Both the position numbers and the translations under genes were made by a program. From positions 56,052,270-56,116,269 of the forward strand of contig CM048846.1 in assembly GCA_026545225.1 (NCBI GenBank): a stretch of 64,000 nt of DNA. Direction: 5' to 3'. The DNA is from Cornus controversa. Its lineage: Eukaryota; Streptophyta; Magnoliopsida; Cornales; Cornaceae. The notes under the pieces are model-generated. The model ran no database searches. It saw only the letters and a list, made by a program, of their open reading frames with translations, and was not told the DNA's origin. Within the stretch, counting starts at the first letter, position 1. Each line of letters starts with the position of its first letter. Positions 22,861 through 34,477 of the stretch are shown piece after piece.

Positions 22861-25000
22861 ATTTACAACATTTTTCCAAACTTCGATTCGACGTAATTTC
22901 TTCGTTCTAGATCGAAATTGAGTGTGATTTTTTTTTATATTGAGTATTTTTGGATTTTCTATCCAATTGGGTAGGCCTCAGTTTCAGATTCTAAACATAG
23001 TAAGTTTTGAGGCTTGAAAGTGAGTGATTCTTGGAAGTATGGGTAAATAAATCCCCAATAAGATGATAGGAGTTAATGTAAGGCCCATTAGGATTACATG
23101 AGTGGGGTATAGATCATTCATGGGGTTGACTGAACGGGTTCATACTCGAAATTCAGAGCCGGTCCGGGGGAGTCCCGGCGGTCTGAATTCCGAGGCGTGA
23201 CATTTGACCAATTATGCGGCGGTAGTGGAAAGGGCGTTGGTGGTCGAAGAACTTGGTAATGATAACCAAAGGATCAGGGAAGCACAGAATCAAACAAGGA
23301 GCACGGGATCCCTTACGAACAATTGTGGTAGGAAAAAGCAAATGAATGGTGGGTTGTTCTCACAAGGGCAACAAACCCAGTTTATAACTTCTGTGGCTAT
23401 ACCTTCTGGATCTTTCCAATCTAGAATAGTCTGTTTCAATGTCAGAAGCCAGGACACATAATGGCTGAGTGTACTCAAGGACAAGCTCCTTCAGTGGTGA
23501 AAAAGAGGTGCTTCAATTGTCATCAATTAGGGTATATGAGTTGGGATTGTCCATAGAAGAAAAGTGCACAGGGTGGTACTGGTTCTTAGCAACTTCCTAC
23601 AGAGCCTGCTACTTCATAGTCAAGTTTCAGGGAATTGCACCACCACAGATAATGTAGTCAGTTTAGAGTTTGTGGGCACCAGTTAGAGGAGCTGCGTCTA
23701 GTGCTTCTAGTCAGCAGTCTGGACATCAGGGTATGGGACAGTAGGGCTAGAGAGCACAAGGTTATGCCTTCACTCTTGTCCCAGTAGAGACCTTAGCATG
23801 ATCGTCAGTGATCCGAGGTATATTTCTTATGTCTAGGTCGTGGGCTAGGGTTTTAGTGGACTCAGGTGCATCACATTCATTCATTTCATATGCATTTGCT
23901 TGTGCTTTGCGGTTGGAGGTGTCATCTTTGGACCCGACTTTATCCATTGATACGCCAGTTAGTGGTAGAGTAACTTTTAGTAGTGTATGCCGATCTTGCA
24001 AGATCGAGATTTTGGGACATCAATTAGTGTTTGATTTTATCCTACTCGATATGTCCAGCTTTAATGTGATTTTGGGGATGGATTAGTTATCGACCTTAGA
24101 TCCAATATTGATTGATATCGGGGTAGAGTGACCTTGTATACACCGGACGGTGTTAGGATTTGTTTTGTGGGAGGGCGGGATGACTTCCATTTGTTGTCTT
24201 CGCATGGTCCTAGTGATCGAAAAGGGCTTGGGTATTTTTTAGCAAACCTACTTGTTGACGGTGATGATGAGACACTTGGAGAGCTTCCTCGTGTGGTGTG
24301 TGAGTTTGTGGACGTATTTTCAGGGGACTTAATGCAATTGCCTCTGAAACGGGAAGTGGAGTTTGTGATAGATCTTGCTCTAGGTACCGCGCCCATTTTG
24401 ATGGCACCGTACCGAATTGAAAGAGTTAAAGGACCAATTACAAGAGCTACTAGATAAGGGATTTGTACGTCCTAGTACTTTGCCTAGGGGAGCTCCGATT
24501 CTTTTTGCTAAGAAAAAGGACGAGTCTTTGCGGCCTTGCATTGACTATCGGAAGTTGAATCGGGCAATAATCAAGAATAAGTATCATTTGCCAAGGATAG
24601 ATGACTTGTTCAATCAAAATAAGGGTTCGAGGTGTTTCTCAAAGATAAACTTGAGATCAGGCTACTATCAGTTAGGGATTAGAGAAGCAGACATTCCGAA
24701 AATCACTTTTTGCACACGATAGGGGCATTAAGAGTTTTTGGTGATGTCATTTGGTTTGACGAATGTACCGGCAACATTCATGGATCTAATACATCGAGTG
24801 TTCAATGCTTATTTGGACAAGTTTGTGGTTGTGCTCGTTGATGGCATCCTAGTGTACTCGTCTTCGAAAGAGGAGCACAAGAGTCACTTAAGGATTGTAT
24901 TGCAGCTTCTAAGAGAACATTAATTACATGCCAAATATGAGAAGTGTGAATTTTGGCTAGCGGAGGTGAAATTCCTCGAGCATGCTGTGTCTGAATAAGG

Positions 25001-25605
25001 ACTTTCTATGATCTACTATATGCAATCACAGAATTTTTTAACAGAAATCACGCATATTAACATGCCCAAAAATATACTCGCAGATACAATCAAGCAACAC
25101 AAAACTTAGACTACGCATACGAGTTCAAAGGGGAAGAGAAGAGTTCGAACTTGCCTCACGATGAACCGGAACTCGTCCCAACAAATCGCTCCTTCTCTCC
25201 CTCCTCTCTTATGTCTACGTTCTTTCGGTCTTTGTGCGTGAAAGTGACAAAAACCCTAACCCTTTTCTTTTTTTTATTATTATTTTTTTCTTTTCTTAAG
25301 GAAACTAATAAAAATCTAAAATAATTAAAAGAAAGAAAATTAAAAATAAACCCTAGCCCATCAAAATAAATATACACCTAGCCTAACCCTACACAATTAT
25401 ATTCCAGTCCAAACTCAACCCAAACCCAAACTCTCCCTAGCCAAACTGGAAAAGAATTAAAATAAAAGAAAATACAAAAGCTTAGTCCAAGTAAAAATTT
25501 AATAAAATAAAAATAAAACAACCTAAAAATATTTAAGGCAGTCCATAAACAATCTAAGGCAATAAAAAAATTAATAATAATTAAACACATAGGTTGAGTT
25601 ACCTC
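25001..25605 (-). other. Unassigned LTR-like stretch between opposed gypsy fragments
   Basis: No gene was found. On the minus strand the composition and word order (CTAGGGTTTA, a GA-rich leader around 25180-25215, GTGAGGCAAG) resemble the promoter and leader part of a gypsy LTR. No ends or flanking duplications were found. It directly continues the minus-strand pol fragment to its right, so it may be part of that element. Confidence 0.3.
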
Positions 25606-27380
25606 AATCACCTTGCTCAAAAACATAAGTTGAGTTACCAGGCTAAACAACGTACCTGGCTCAGTATCGTCACTGAAATACAATCCCAACTCTGAGAAAT
25701 CTTTCATCATTTTCCATTCCCGGATAACTATACTAGCTAGAATCCCGTGAGACTTCCTGCTCAACGCATCTGTCACTAAATTTGCTTTCCCTAGATGGTA
25801 TTGTAAATCAAAGTTGTAATCCTCCATGTACTCAACCCATTGCCTCTGTATCATGTTCAAGTCCTTTTAGGAGAAAATGTACTTGAGACTCTTGTAATCC
25901 GAATACACCTCAAATCTCTCACTATACAAGTAGTGTCTCCACCCTTTCAAAGCAAAGATCACCGCCACTAACTCTAGGTCATGCGTAGGATAGTTATGCT
26001 CATGAGTCTTTAATTGTCTAGATCTGTAAGCAACTACTTCGTCACATTGCATCAACACACAACCTAGGCCACTCCCCGAAGCATCACAATAAATCACATA
26101 TCCCAAGCCACACTTGGGCATCACCAAAATAAGAGCTTTCGTGAACCGTTTCTTCAATTCATAAAAAGCTAACTCACATGCTTCATTCCACACAAACTTC
26201 ACACCTTTACGAGTGAGTCATGTCATATGTATTATAATACTAGAAAAATCTTTCACAAACCTCCTGTAGTAACCTGCCAACCCAAGAAAACTCTGAATCT
26301 CGAAGACACTCTTCGGACTCTCCCAACTCATCACGGCCTCAATCTTAGATGGATCAACCGAAACTCCACCTCCAGAAATAACATGTCTAAGGAATTTCAC
26401 TTCTTGGAGCCAAAACTCGCACTTCTCACTCTTAGCGTACAATTGGTGCTCTCTAAGGATTTAAAAACTGTTCTCAAGTACAGCTCATGTTCCTCATCTG
26501 AAAATGAGTACACAATTATATCATTCACAAACACTACCATGAAAGTATCAAAGTACCGCTCGGTTCATCAAATCCATAAATGTCGTTGGTGCATTAATCA
26601 AACCAAATGGCATTACAAGGAATTCATAGTGTCCATACCTCTTACAGAAAGTCATTTTGTAGATATCCTCATCCTTCAACCTTAATTGGTAAAACCCAAC
26701 CTTAAATTAATTTTTGAGAAGTAGTGAGCTCCCTTCAATTGATCAAATAGGTCATCTATCCTTGGTAACTGATACTTGTTCTTGATTGTCACATGATTCA
26801 ACTTTCGATAATCAATGCACAATCTCAAAACACCATCTTTCCTCTTAGCAAATAACACCGGTGCTCCCCACAGTGATGCACTCGGTCTAATAAAGCCTTT
26901 AGCTTTCAAATCATCTAATTGGCACTTCAATTCTACTAACTCCGTCGATGCCATCCAATATGGTGCCATAGAAATAGGCACCGTATCGGGTATAAGATCA
27001 AGCCCAAACTCCACCTCTCTCTTGGGAGGCAAATCTATCAAATCTTTCGAAAAAACATTCGTAAATTCATACACCACTGCCGAATACACCTCTCTAGGAA
27101 TCTCATCTCCCTCAACCAAAAGACTAGCCAAGATAAAATTGTGTATTCTCGACTACTAATGTCATAATATGGTGAAGTATATGAGTCATTCCAATCTCCC
27201 ACAAAACAAAAGCAATCGCCCTCGGGCGTACAAATCGTCACTCTCTCTTCGTACATATACAAGGTGTCACACTCACAACACCTAACTCATACCACTAGAG
27301 TCTAGCACAAACAGTGCATCTCGAACACTCTAAAACTGAACATAGTCAAACCTCTACCCAAGGTTTCCAAATCCTTTCCA

Positions 27381-27778
27381 AAGTAACTACGATGCTTACA
27401 CAATCCACCATTGTCAAACATGATTTACCATACTGGCATACCATCTTGGGCATAGTCTATAATTTCGTGCAATTACCGAAAGAAATCACATAAATCCTGT
27501 GCACTTGTCAAAACAAGTCACATAAAATAGTGCACTTGCCAAAACAAGCCATGCCAAAACAAGTCACATAAATTCTGTGCACTTGCCGAAACAAGCCACA
27601 TAAACAATGTACTAAGCCACATAACAATGCCAAGTTTCATAGACTATAACTCGATGAAATCTAACACCAAGTCTAGGATCTTACATCCCACTAAATCAAA
27701 GCAACTACGATGCTTACACAATCCACCATTGTCAAACATGATTTACCATACTGGCATACCATCTTGGGCATAGTCTAT
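27381..27778. repeat. 80-bp direct duplication flanking short tandem repeats
   Basis: Segments 27381-27460 and 27699-27778 are identical except for one visible base. Between them a roughly 29-bp word with TGCACTTGCCRAAACAAG and CACATAAA recurs about four times (about 27480-27620). The unit lies in the leader side of element C, next to the primer site. No coding role is visible. Confidence 0.7.
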
Positions 27779-28299
27779 GTGATCTATCCATTACCGTCAC
27801 TCCTAGGTATTCGACCTAGTGCTCTAATACCAATCTGTCACGCCCCAAAATCAGGACCTCCGGGACTCCCCCAATTCAAGTCCAAATCCCGAGAGTGAAC
27901 CTGTCCATTAAACCCTCATGAACCATCTTAACTCATAATTACCATAGAAACTTAATTATGTACACACTCATACGTGTGTGCAACTTAACATCAACCAATA
28001 CCAATGGAAAGAGGATTCAAAAATACTCCCTTTAAAAAAAAAACCATGCTCAATTCTAATTTAAAACGAATGAATTATGTCCAATTGAAGTTTGGACCAA
28101 TTTCGGAGTTTACTCGTAATTACAAGGGCAATTTCGTCCATTAAAATCTAATACACTACCTCAATCACTAAATCAATGTAGAATCATAATTATCCTCATA
28201 AGTTTACCTACGTATGACTTAACCTCAATAATCTATTATGGCCTCACACATGTTTCGCTGAATAATTCTCTAATTTTATCTCAATCCACCTTACCACAT

Positions 28300-28440
28300 A
28301 TTACGATGCATCGCACAACGTGCGTAAATTTTGTGAAATCCACTGGAATCCCACTCAAAACACTTAACGATTTACGATGCATCATTATTGAGTTTATGAT
28401 GCATCATTATTGGGATTACGATGCATCGTAATCACTCGAC
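28300..28440 (-). repeat. Palindrome cluster in LTR C
   Basis: It contains the perfect 20-bp palindrome GATTACGATGCATCGTAATC (28414-28433) and three or four variants of GATGCATC. It lies about 460-600 bp from the LTR 3' end and matches the cluster at 4258-4490. Confidence 0.55.
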
Positions 28441-29254
28441 TGTTACTATAACAAATCCACCAAGTGATTACAACAATCATTATCCTTCCAATTCATCATC
28501 CTAAACATACACTCATAGAACATAATTATCATTTTTACACATTCCAAGAATTCACAATATAATTCACCACAATTATACTCCCCATCATACATCTGGGGCT
28601 CAATCACATCCATATAATCCATATAATTAACCTTTAAATCATGAACATGCTTGGACATTAATGAATATACAATTCATCAACACAACCATTTTTCCCAAGT
28701 TTTACATATAGAAATAAACATAAATGAATGGTCATCATTTAAATCATCTAGCATTCTACCATGCTCTATACCATGCTTAAAATGAAATAAATCATAAGTC
28801 ATGAACAACACATGCTTAAAAATGTATTTAAACGTACGTAACCATAAGACATAAATATTATATGTTCCCGAAATATAAATGGTCTTTACATGTTCATCTC
28901 ATGCATATAGTCCACAATCCGAACATACATTCAAATAAAGTAAATAAATCTTTAAATAAAATTCATTCCACTCCACGCCAACTGTTTATTGGGGAGACTT
29001 CATTATCTCCTTTCCATTTCTTGAAAATAGTTAATCCTCATGGGATGAGCAACCACGCACTCAGTAGAGAAGTCTAAAACACAATTCTGTAAGTCCCGTG
29101 AATACCACATAAACATACGTTTTCATTTATTCATGTTACACAAATATCAATTTATAACACCCACATCATAAGCAACATGTACATGCATCATGATATGCAT
29201 AACTCCCTCATCCTCACCACACTTCCATTGATCTCCAATTCCCGTGGACGACCA

Positions 29255-29410
29255 ATCCCACCTAAAGAGGGTTACCTTTATCGGAATATCTCTTGAGAGT
29301 TACCTTTACCAGAATACCTCACTACACATCAATTTATGAGGGTACCTTTACCGGAATACCTCACGAGGGTTACCTTTACCGAAATACCTTGTCATTTTAC
29401 CGAATGAATT
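29255..29410 (-). repeat. Tandem repeat array in LTR C
   Basis: Four or so repeats of GAGGGTTACCTTTACCGGAA plus ATACCTC allow a weak GAGG...CCTC stem. They occupy the same general place as the hairpin arrays of the other gypsy LTRs. Confidence 0.45.
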
Positions 29411-30402
29411 TCACCATTCAAATTAAGCTCACCTCTCCCACCATGCTCATAAAGATGAACCCCCACATGTTCAATCAAATGTACATTCACAATTTAAAAC
29501 CAATGAGGCATTCAACAATCATGCTTGTACAAGTTCTCATTTAATTACTATATATAGTCACATTGATCATGCTTCACATTTCTATATTTCATATAATCTC
29601 ATATCCTCCACTTTTCATATAATTCATAAATTGACAATTAAATCATGCTTTTCACTCAAACATATTTTTAAGGTAATTTATCAAACACATAAGTGTCACA
29701 TTCACAATAATACATGAATTCACTAAATTACTCTTACTCCACAATTCAATTCCAACATGCTTATAAAATTCTCTAAAGCATTTATAAACATACAATTTCA
29801 TTAACTAATTTTAATAACACATTTAATGGTATAATTAGCATGCTTGAAGATTAAAAAACATCTAATTACTCCACATAGCCAATTGGTTGCCATAGACAAC
29901 CAATATACTCACAAAAACCCTAGATTCTATGGGTTAAGCATCCCTACCTCAATTTGTAAGAGCTTCCAAATGAATTCCCCAATTCTCACCTGAAAGATCA
30001 ACCTTCTTCAAAATTAATTCTGGATCGATCAATCTAGAGCCCTCAACACGTAGACCGTTTCTCTCTTCTTCAACGAACTCCAATTGTGGACCTAAGTCCC
30101 TTAAAATTAATGGATAAGGGAAGAAGAAGATGTTGCTATATATGTCCCTCACGGATGTTGGGAATTGAAAATGAATAGCTGAATTATCTCTTTGCTATTT
30201 ATAGAAAATGACCTACTCTTATTTACAAGTTTGCCACTACCTTTTCACTAAACCTTCTCAAACTCATTTTCAGAGTTTCGTAACTCTGATTGACATGAAA
30301 TCGATTCCTTAGTGCATCAAATATTTTATTTAAGCTTTTCTCCAAATTTAAAGTTATTTTGACACTTTTGAATTTTCTAGGCCCACGGGGCCCACGCCCC
30401 TA

Positions 30403-31366
30403 GGTTAATCGGACTCGAAAAGTTAACTTTTGTCAAACGTTCTAAAAACTTTTTCAAACCTTAAATAAGTTATCTAAACATTTATTTTACATCTAAAACA
30501 CATATATAATCATTTAAAGCATTAATATGACAATAAATGAATTTAAAGGAAAATCGAATAAAAATGGTCACGAACTCATGGTCCTTGCAGGCTTCCTCTT
30601 CCAATTCAACATCTCTTTTAATGACGATTTTTCCATTACTTGGGTTGCACAACTTGTAGCCTTTAGATCTTGAATCATAGCCAATGAACAAAAATTTCTC
30701 ACTTTTGTTGTTTAATTTGGTCCGTCTTTCATCTGACACATGTACATGGGCAATACTCCCAAAAACCTGCAAATGAGAAACACTTGGCTTTCTTCCACTC
30801 CATGTTTCTTATGATTTCTTGGTTTGCAAATTTCTAGTAGGACAATGATTGGACAAGTACACCACACAATCAACAGCTTCGGCCGGTTAATCGGACTCGA
30901 AAAGTTAACTTTTGTCAAACGTTCTAAAAACTTTTTCAAACCTTAAATAAGTTATCTAAACATTTATTTTACATCTAAAACACATATATAATCATTTAAA
31001 GAATTAATATGACAATAAATGAATTTAAAGGAAAATCGAATAAAAATGGTCACGAACTCATGGTCCTTGCAGGCTTCCTCTTCCAATTCAACATCTCTTT
31101 TAATGACGATTTTTCCATTACTTGGGTTGCACAACTTGTAGCCTTTAGATCTTGAATCATAGCCAATGAACAAAAATTTCTCACTTTTGTTGTTTAATTT
31201 GGTCCGTCTTTCATCTGACACATGTACATGGGCAATACTCCCAAAAACCTGCAAATGAGAAACACTTGGCTTTCTTCCACTCCATGTTTCTTATGATTTC
31301 TTGGTTTGCACATTTCTAGTAGGACAATGATTGGACAAGTACACCACACAATCAACAGCTTCGGCC
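30403..31366. repeat. 482-bp tandem duplication spanning the copia/gypsy junction
   Basis: Segments 30403-30884 and 30885-31366 are near-identical direct copies; I saw only about two differences. Each copy runs from inside the start of LTR C, across the boundary, into the integrase region of the copia element (IAHVHVSDERRTKL). The duplication therefore happened after the gypsy insertion and recently. It is not a target-site duplication. Confidence 0.85.
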
Positions 31367-33216
31367 CAAAATTCTTTAGGCATTTCATTACTTTTCAACA
31401 TGCTTCGAGCCATATTCAAATTGGTTCTATTCTTCCTTTCAGCGACTCTATTTTTTTGGGGCAATATTGGAACTGTTATAAGATGGTGAATCCCATTTTC
31501 TTCACAAAAAAAATTGAAATCATTTGATGTGAACTCACCACCTCTATCGGATCAAAGAACCTTTATGTCATAGCCACTTTGTTTTTCTACAAGTGCCTTA
31601 AATTTTTTAAAACCTCCATATATCTCTAATTTTTGTTTAAGAAAATACGCTCAAGTTTTTCAGCTAAAATCATAAATGAATAGTAAAAAATAATTACTTT
31701 TACAATATGATAATAGAGTAATTAGACCACAAACATCCGAGTGAATAAGTTGTAGTGGTGTCGTTGCTCTTATTGTAGCTTCCTTAGGAAAACTCTTTCT
31801 TGATTGCTTTCCAACAAAACATCCTTCACATAATTGATTTGGATTGCTAATGAAAGGCAATCCTTTTACCATCTTCTTCTTGGCCAACATTTCTAGTCCT
31901 CCAAAATTAAAGTGCCCAAATCTCAAGTGCCAAAGCCATGTTGAATCATTAAAACAAGCTTTCAAACATTTAGCCACATCAGTTTGAATATTTAGTAAAA
32001 ACACCCGGTTCTTTGTCATTGGAACTTTAACAATCAAACTTCCCAAATGATCTCTTATCAAAAGACTACACCTTGCCATTGATCGTTTCATCAAGATCAA
32101 TAAACTTGTCTTTGCTACCACACATATGATTGCTAGCACCAGTGTCAAAATACCACATATTTTTTCACTTTTTTCACATTTGTTTGCCAACAATAAAGTA
32201 GGTTGAACTTCTTCATTAACATAATTAGTCTTTTCTTCAACTTTAACATTATTAGTAACATTTCTACATTCTGAAGCATAATGGTCTACTTATGACAATT
32301 GTAACATTGAATTTTAGATTTGTCATACATTCTTCTATATGGCCTTGAGTAATTTTCTCTTCCACGCCACCTTATTTTTTGTGAGTTATGATTTTTTTTT
32401 CATTGTTAATCGTATGGTGACCACTTCCTTCACCTCTACCTCTTCCTCTTCCTCGACCACGTACATTTCCACGTCCACAACCCCTTTGGTTTCTTCCTTG
32501 CTTTTCTTATATTTCTTTCAAAGAAAGCTTTGTTTGTAGCACTTGTTTCAAAGACTCTTGTTTTTTCACCACTTTTCCTTCATGAGCTTGTAATGAACCC
32601 ATGAGTTGATCAATGATCATGGACTCTAAATCCTTCGATTCTTCAATGGCTACAACAATAAAGTTGAATTTAGAATCCAATGATTGAAGGATCTTTTCAA
32701 CGACCCTTGTATCATTTATGAAAGCTTCACCATATCTCCTTAGTTGATTTACAATAGCCAAGACTCTCGAAAAATAATCTAAAATTGATTCAGATTCCTT
32801 CATATGTAATGCTTCAAATTCACCTCGTAAAGTTTGGAGGCAAAACTTCTTCACTTTATCAATTCCTTGGTAGAAATTTTGAAAAATCTCCCATAGTTGC
32901 TTTTTATTAGTTGCATTGGCAATGATTTGTAGCATTCTATCATCCAAACATTAATGGATGGTCATGACTACCTTTAATTTGGTCCTTCTTTCTCATGCCT
33001 TATAAAGTATATTTTTTGGCTTGAGACAAGGTTGCTTCATCTTGTGACTCAACATAACATTTGTTCACAACTTCCCACACATCTTGTGCTCCCAAAATTG
33101 CCTTCATACGAATACACCAATTTTCATAGTTTTCTTTGCTGAATCGAGACATTTGAAATAGAACCGAATTGTTTGTCATTTCCTTTCTTCATCACAAACT
33201 AGCTCTGTTACCACTT

Positions 33217-33574
33217 TGCTTAAAAATAGTGGCTAATTACACACACACAACAATAAAATTGGAAGAGAAAATGAAGGGAGGAACACTAGGAAGATACTTT
33301 ATTTTTATTTTTATTTTTTTTGTAGAAAAGATAACATTAGATAGGCTTCAAAACAAATATGCAAGACCTATGTGTAAATCTCATTACTCCCACTAACATA
33401 ACATTTAACACAACTTAACTCCCATGTCTTCCACTAACACATTAACAACTCTACTAACACAACTTAACTCTCATGTCTTCCACTAATACAATAACAACTC
33501 CACTAACATAACTTAACTCTCATGCCTTCTATTACTGTAATAATAATTTATTTAATCAAGTTTAATTTCTAACA
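33217..33574 (-). repeat. 5' LTR and primer site of the copia element
   Basis: On the minus strand the LTR begins TGTTAGAAATTAAACTTG at 33574 and ends CA at 33217. A primer site TGGTAACAGAGC (33213-33202) follows 3 bp later. It pairs with the 3' LTR at 13079-13425. It is directly followed on the right by the target copy AGTAC and the P450 stop codon region. Confidence 0.8.
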
Positions 33575-33583
33575 AGTACTGCT

Positions 33584-34433
33584 TTATCCATAAAGTTCAG
33601 CAGGCAAGCGTGGAGTGAGGCATACTTCAAGTGATGTAGCTTTGAGGTTGGTGAGTCCAAAAGTCTCACTCATTTCAACCGGTTCATCCATTGGAGTAGC
33701 AACCTCAAACCCATGTAGCAAACTAGCTAGCGTAACCTGCATAACCTGAAGTGCAAAAGAGATTGCTGGGCACACTCTTCTCCCACTACCAAATGGAATC
33801 AATTCAAAATGCTGACCCCTAACGTCAAACTCTTTATGAGTTGTCAGGAATCTTTCCGGCTTGAACTCGAAAGGATCCGACCACACACGAGGATCACGAT
33901 GAATTTTCCAAAGATTTACAATGAGGCGTGTGCCTTTGCGGACTTGGTAACCGCCCAGAGTGCAGTCCTCTGTGGCCTCTCGGGGTGAGGAGAGTTGTCC
34001 AGCAGGGTATAGACGTAGCGTTTCTTTGAGTATGGCTTGGAGGTAAACCAGATTTTGTATGTCTGATTCATTCACTTGCCTTTCTCTACCAACATGGACG
34101 TCTAACTCATCTTGTGCTTTTTTCAGCACATGACGGTTGTTGAGTAGTAGAGAAAGAGCCCATGTCAAAGTAACTGTTGTTGAACTAGAGGAACCTACAA
34201 AGAGAGTCTGCAAAGTACACGAACCATTGGATTATTAATTAGTAAAATACTCCATAGAGCTCGGGAAGGCTAAAGGTTCCTTTTGCTTGCATTCAAAAAA
34301 TGAGAGAGCTCAAGTCATTAAGGATTTCAAATTGTTTGTGCCATAGCTTGTTTTCATGAAATACGTAGAGAACGTGTTTTACATTTTCTCTGCATGATAA
34401 CCTTTTAGGATATTACACACACACGTGTGCTCT

Positions 34434-34477
<44 letters not shown>

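Larger units (their letters stand above)
20392..23202 (+). mobile_element. Solo LTR B (Ty3/gypsy), nested in gag of element A
   Basis: It is 2811 bp long, begins TGTATAGACCGTGACC and ends GGCGTGACA. It is flanked by the exact 5-bp duplication TTTGA (20387-20391 and 23203-23207). The gag sequence of element A continues on both sides. There is no primer site or purine tract next to it, so it is a single LTR left by LTR-LTR recombination. It contains a tandem hairpin array and a palindrome cluster (separate entries). Confidence 0.85.
15331..25000 (+). mobile_element. Ty3/gypsy chromovirus-type element A, partial, with two nested solo LTRs
   Basis: What can be seen, in order: a 5' LTR (15331-19456), a primer site (19460-19471), and gag from about 19761 beginning MPPRRA like the young element at 46699-57808. 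Then come the gag continuation and zinc-knuckle region after a nested solo LTR (20392-23202), protease with [10 protein letters not shown] (about 23850), and reverse transcriptase (about 24400-24920, with CIDYRKLN and VDGILVYSS). The sequence resembles the intact pol of the young element throughout. It is a fossil with many breaks, and no 3' LTR is visible where it ends near 25000. Confidence 0.7.
25606..30590 (-). mobile_element. Ty3/gypsy element C, partial
   Basis: Reading leftwards on the minus strand: a 5' LTR (about 30590-27836), a primer site (27832-27821), leader DNA with a duplicated block, and the protease-RT linker ([13 protein letters not shown], about 27230). Then come reverse transcriptase (about 27070-26690, CIDYRKLN), the RT-RNase H junction (about 26440-26220, [15 protein letters not shown]) and RNase H (about 26200-25610, [24 protein letters not shown]). 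It is closely related in sequence to the young chromovirus pol at 49840-54453. It is a fossil with many breaks, inserted into the copia element. Confidence 0.65.
27836..30590 (-). repeat. 5' LTR of gypsy element C
   Basis: On the minus strand the LTR ends at 27836 with GGGGCGTGACA. A primer site (TGGTATTAGAGC, 27832-27821) follows 3 bp later. Its start is placed near 30590, where the copia integrase sequence breaks off and a block similar to the start of LTR A (TCGTGACC...TTTTATTCGATTTT) begins. The length is about 2.75 kb, although the outer end is uncertain because a 482-bp tandem duplication covers the junction. Confidence 0.6.
13079..33574 (-). mobile_element. Ty1/copia retrotransposon with nested gypsy elements, inserted 3' of the P450
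   Basis: The two ends are LTRs of about 350 bp (13079-13425 and 33217-33574) in the same orientation. They are flanked by identical AGTAC duplications at 13074-13078 and 33575-33579. Reading leftwards on the minus strand the element has a 5' LTR, a primer site (33202-33213), gag of the UBN2 type (about 33165-32507), GAG-pre-integrase and integrase (about 32190-30590). After the nested block come the RNase H end (about 13745-13403, with DNKSALTFAKNPVFHDRSK and VVDIFIKPL) and a purine tract at the 3' LTR. It is incomplete and has many breaks. The LTRs differ visibly, so it is old. Everything between about 13745 and 30590 is later gypsy insertions. Confidence 0.8.
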
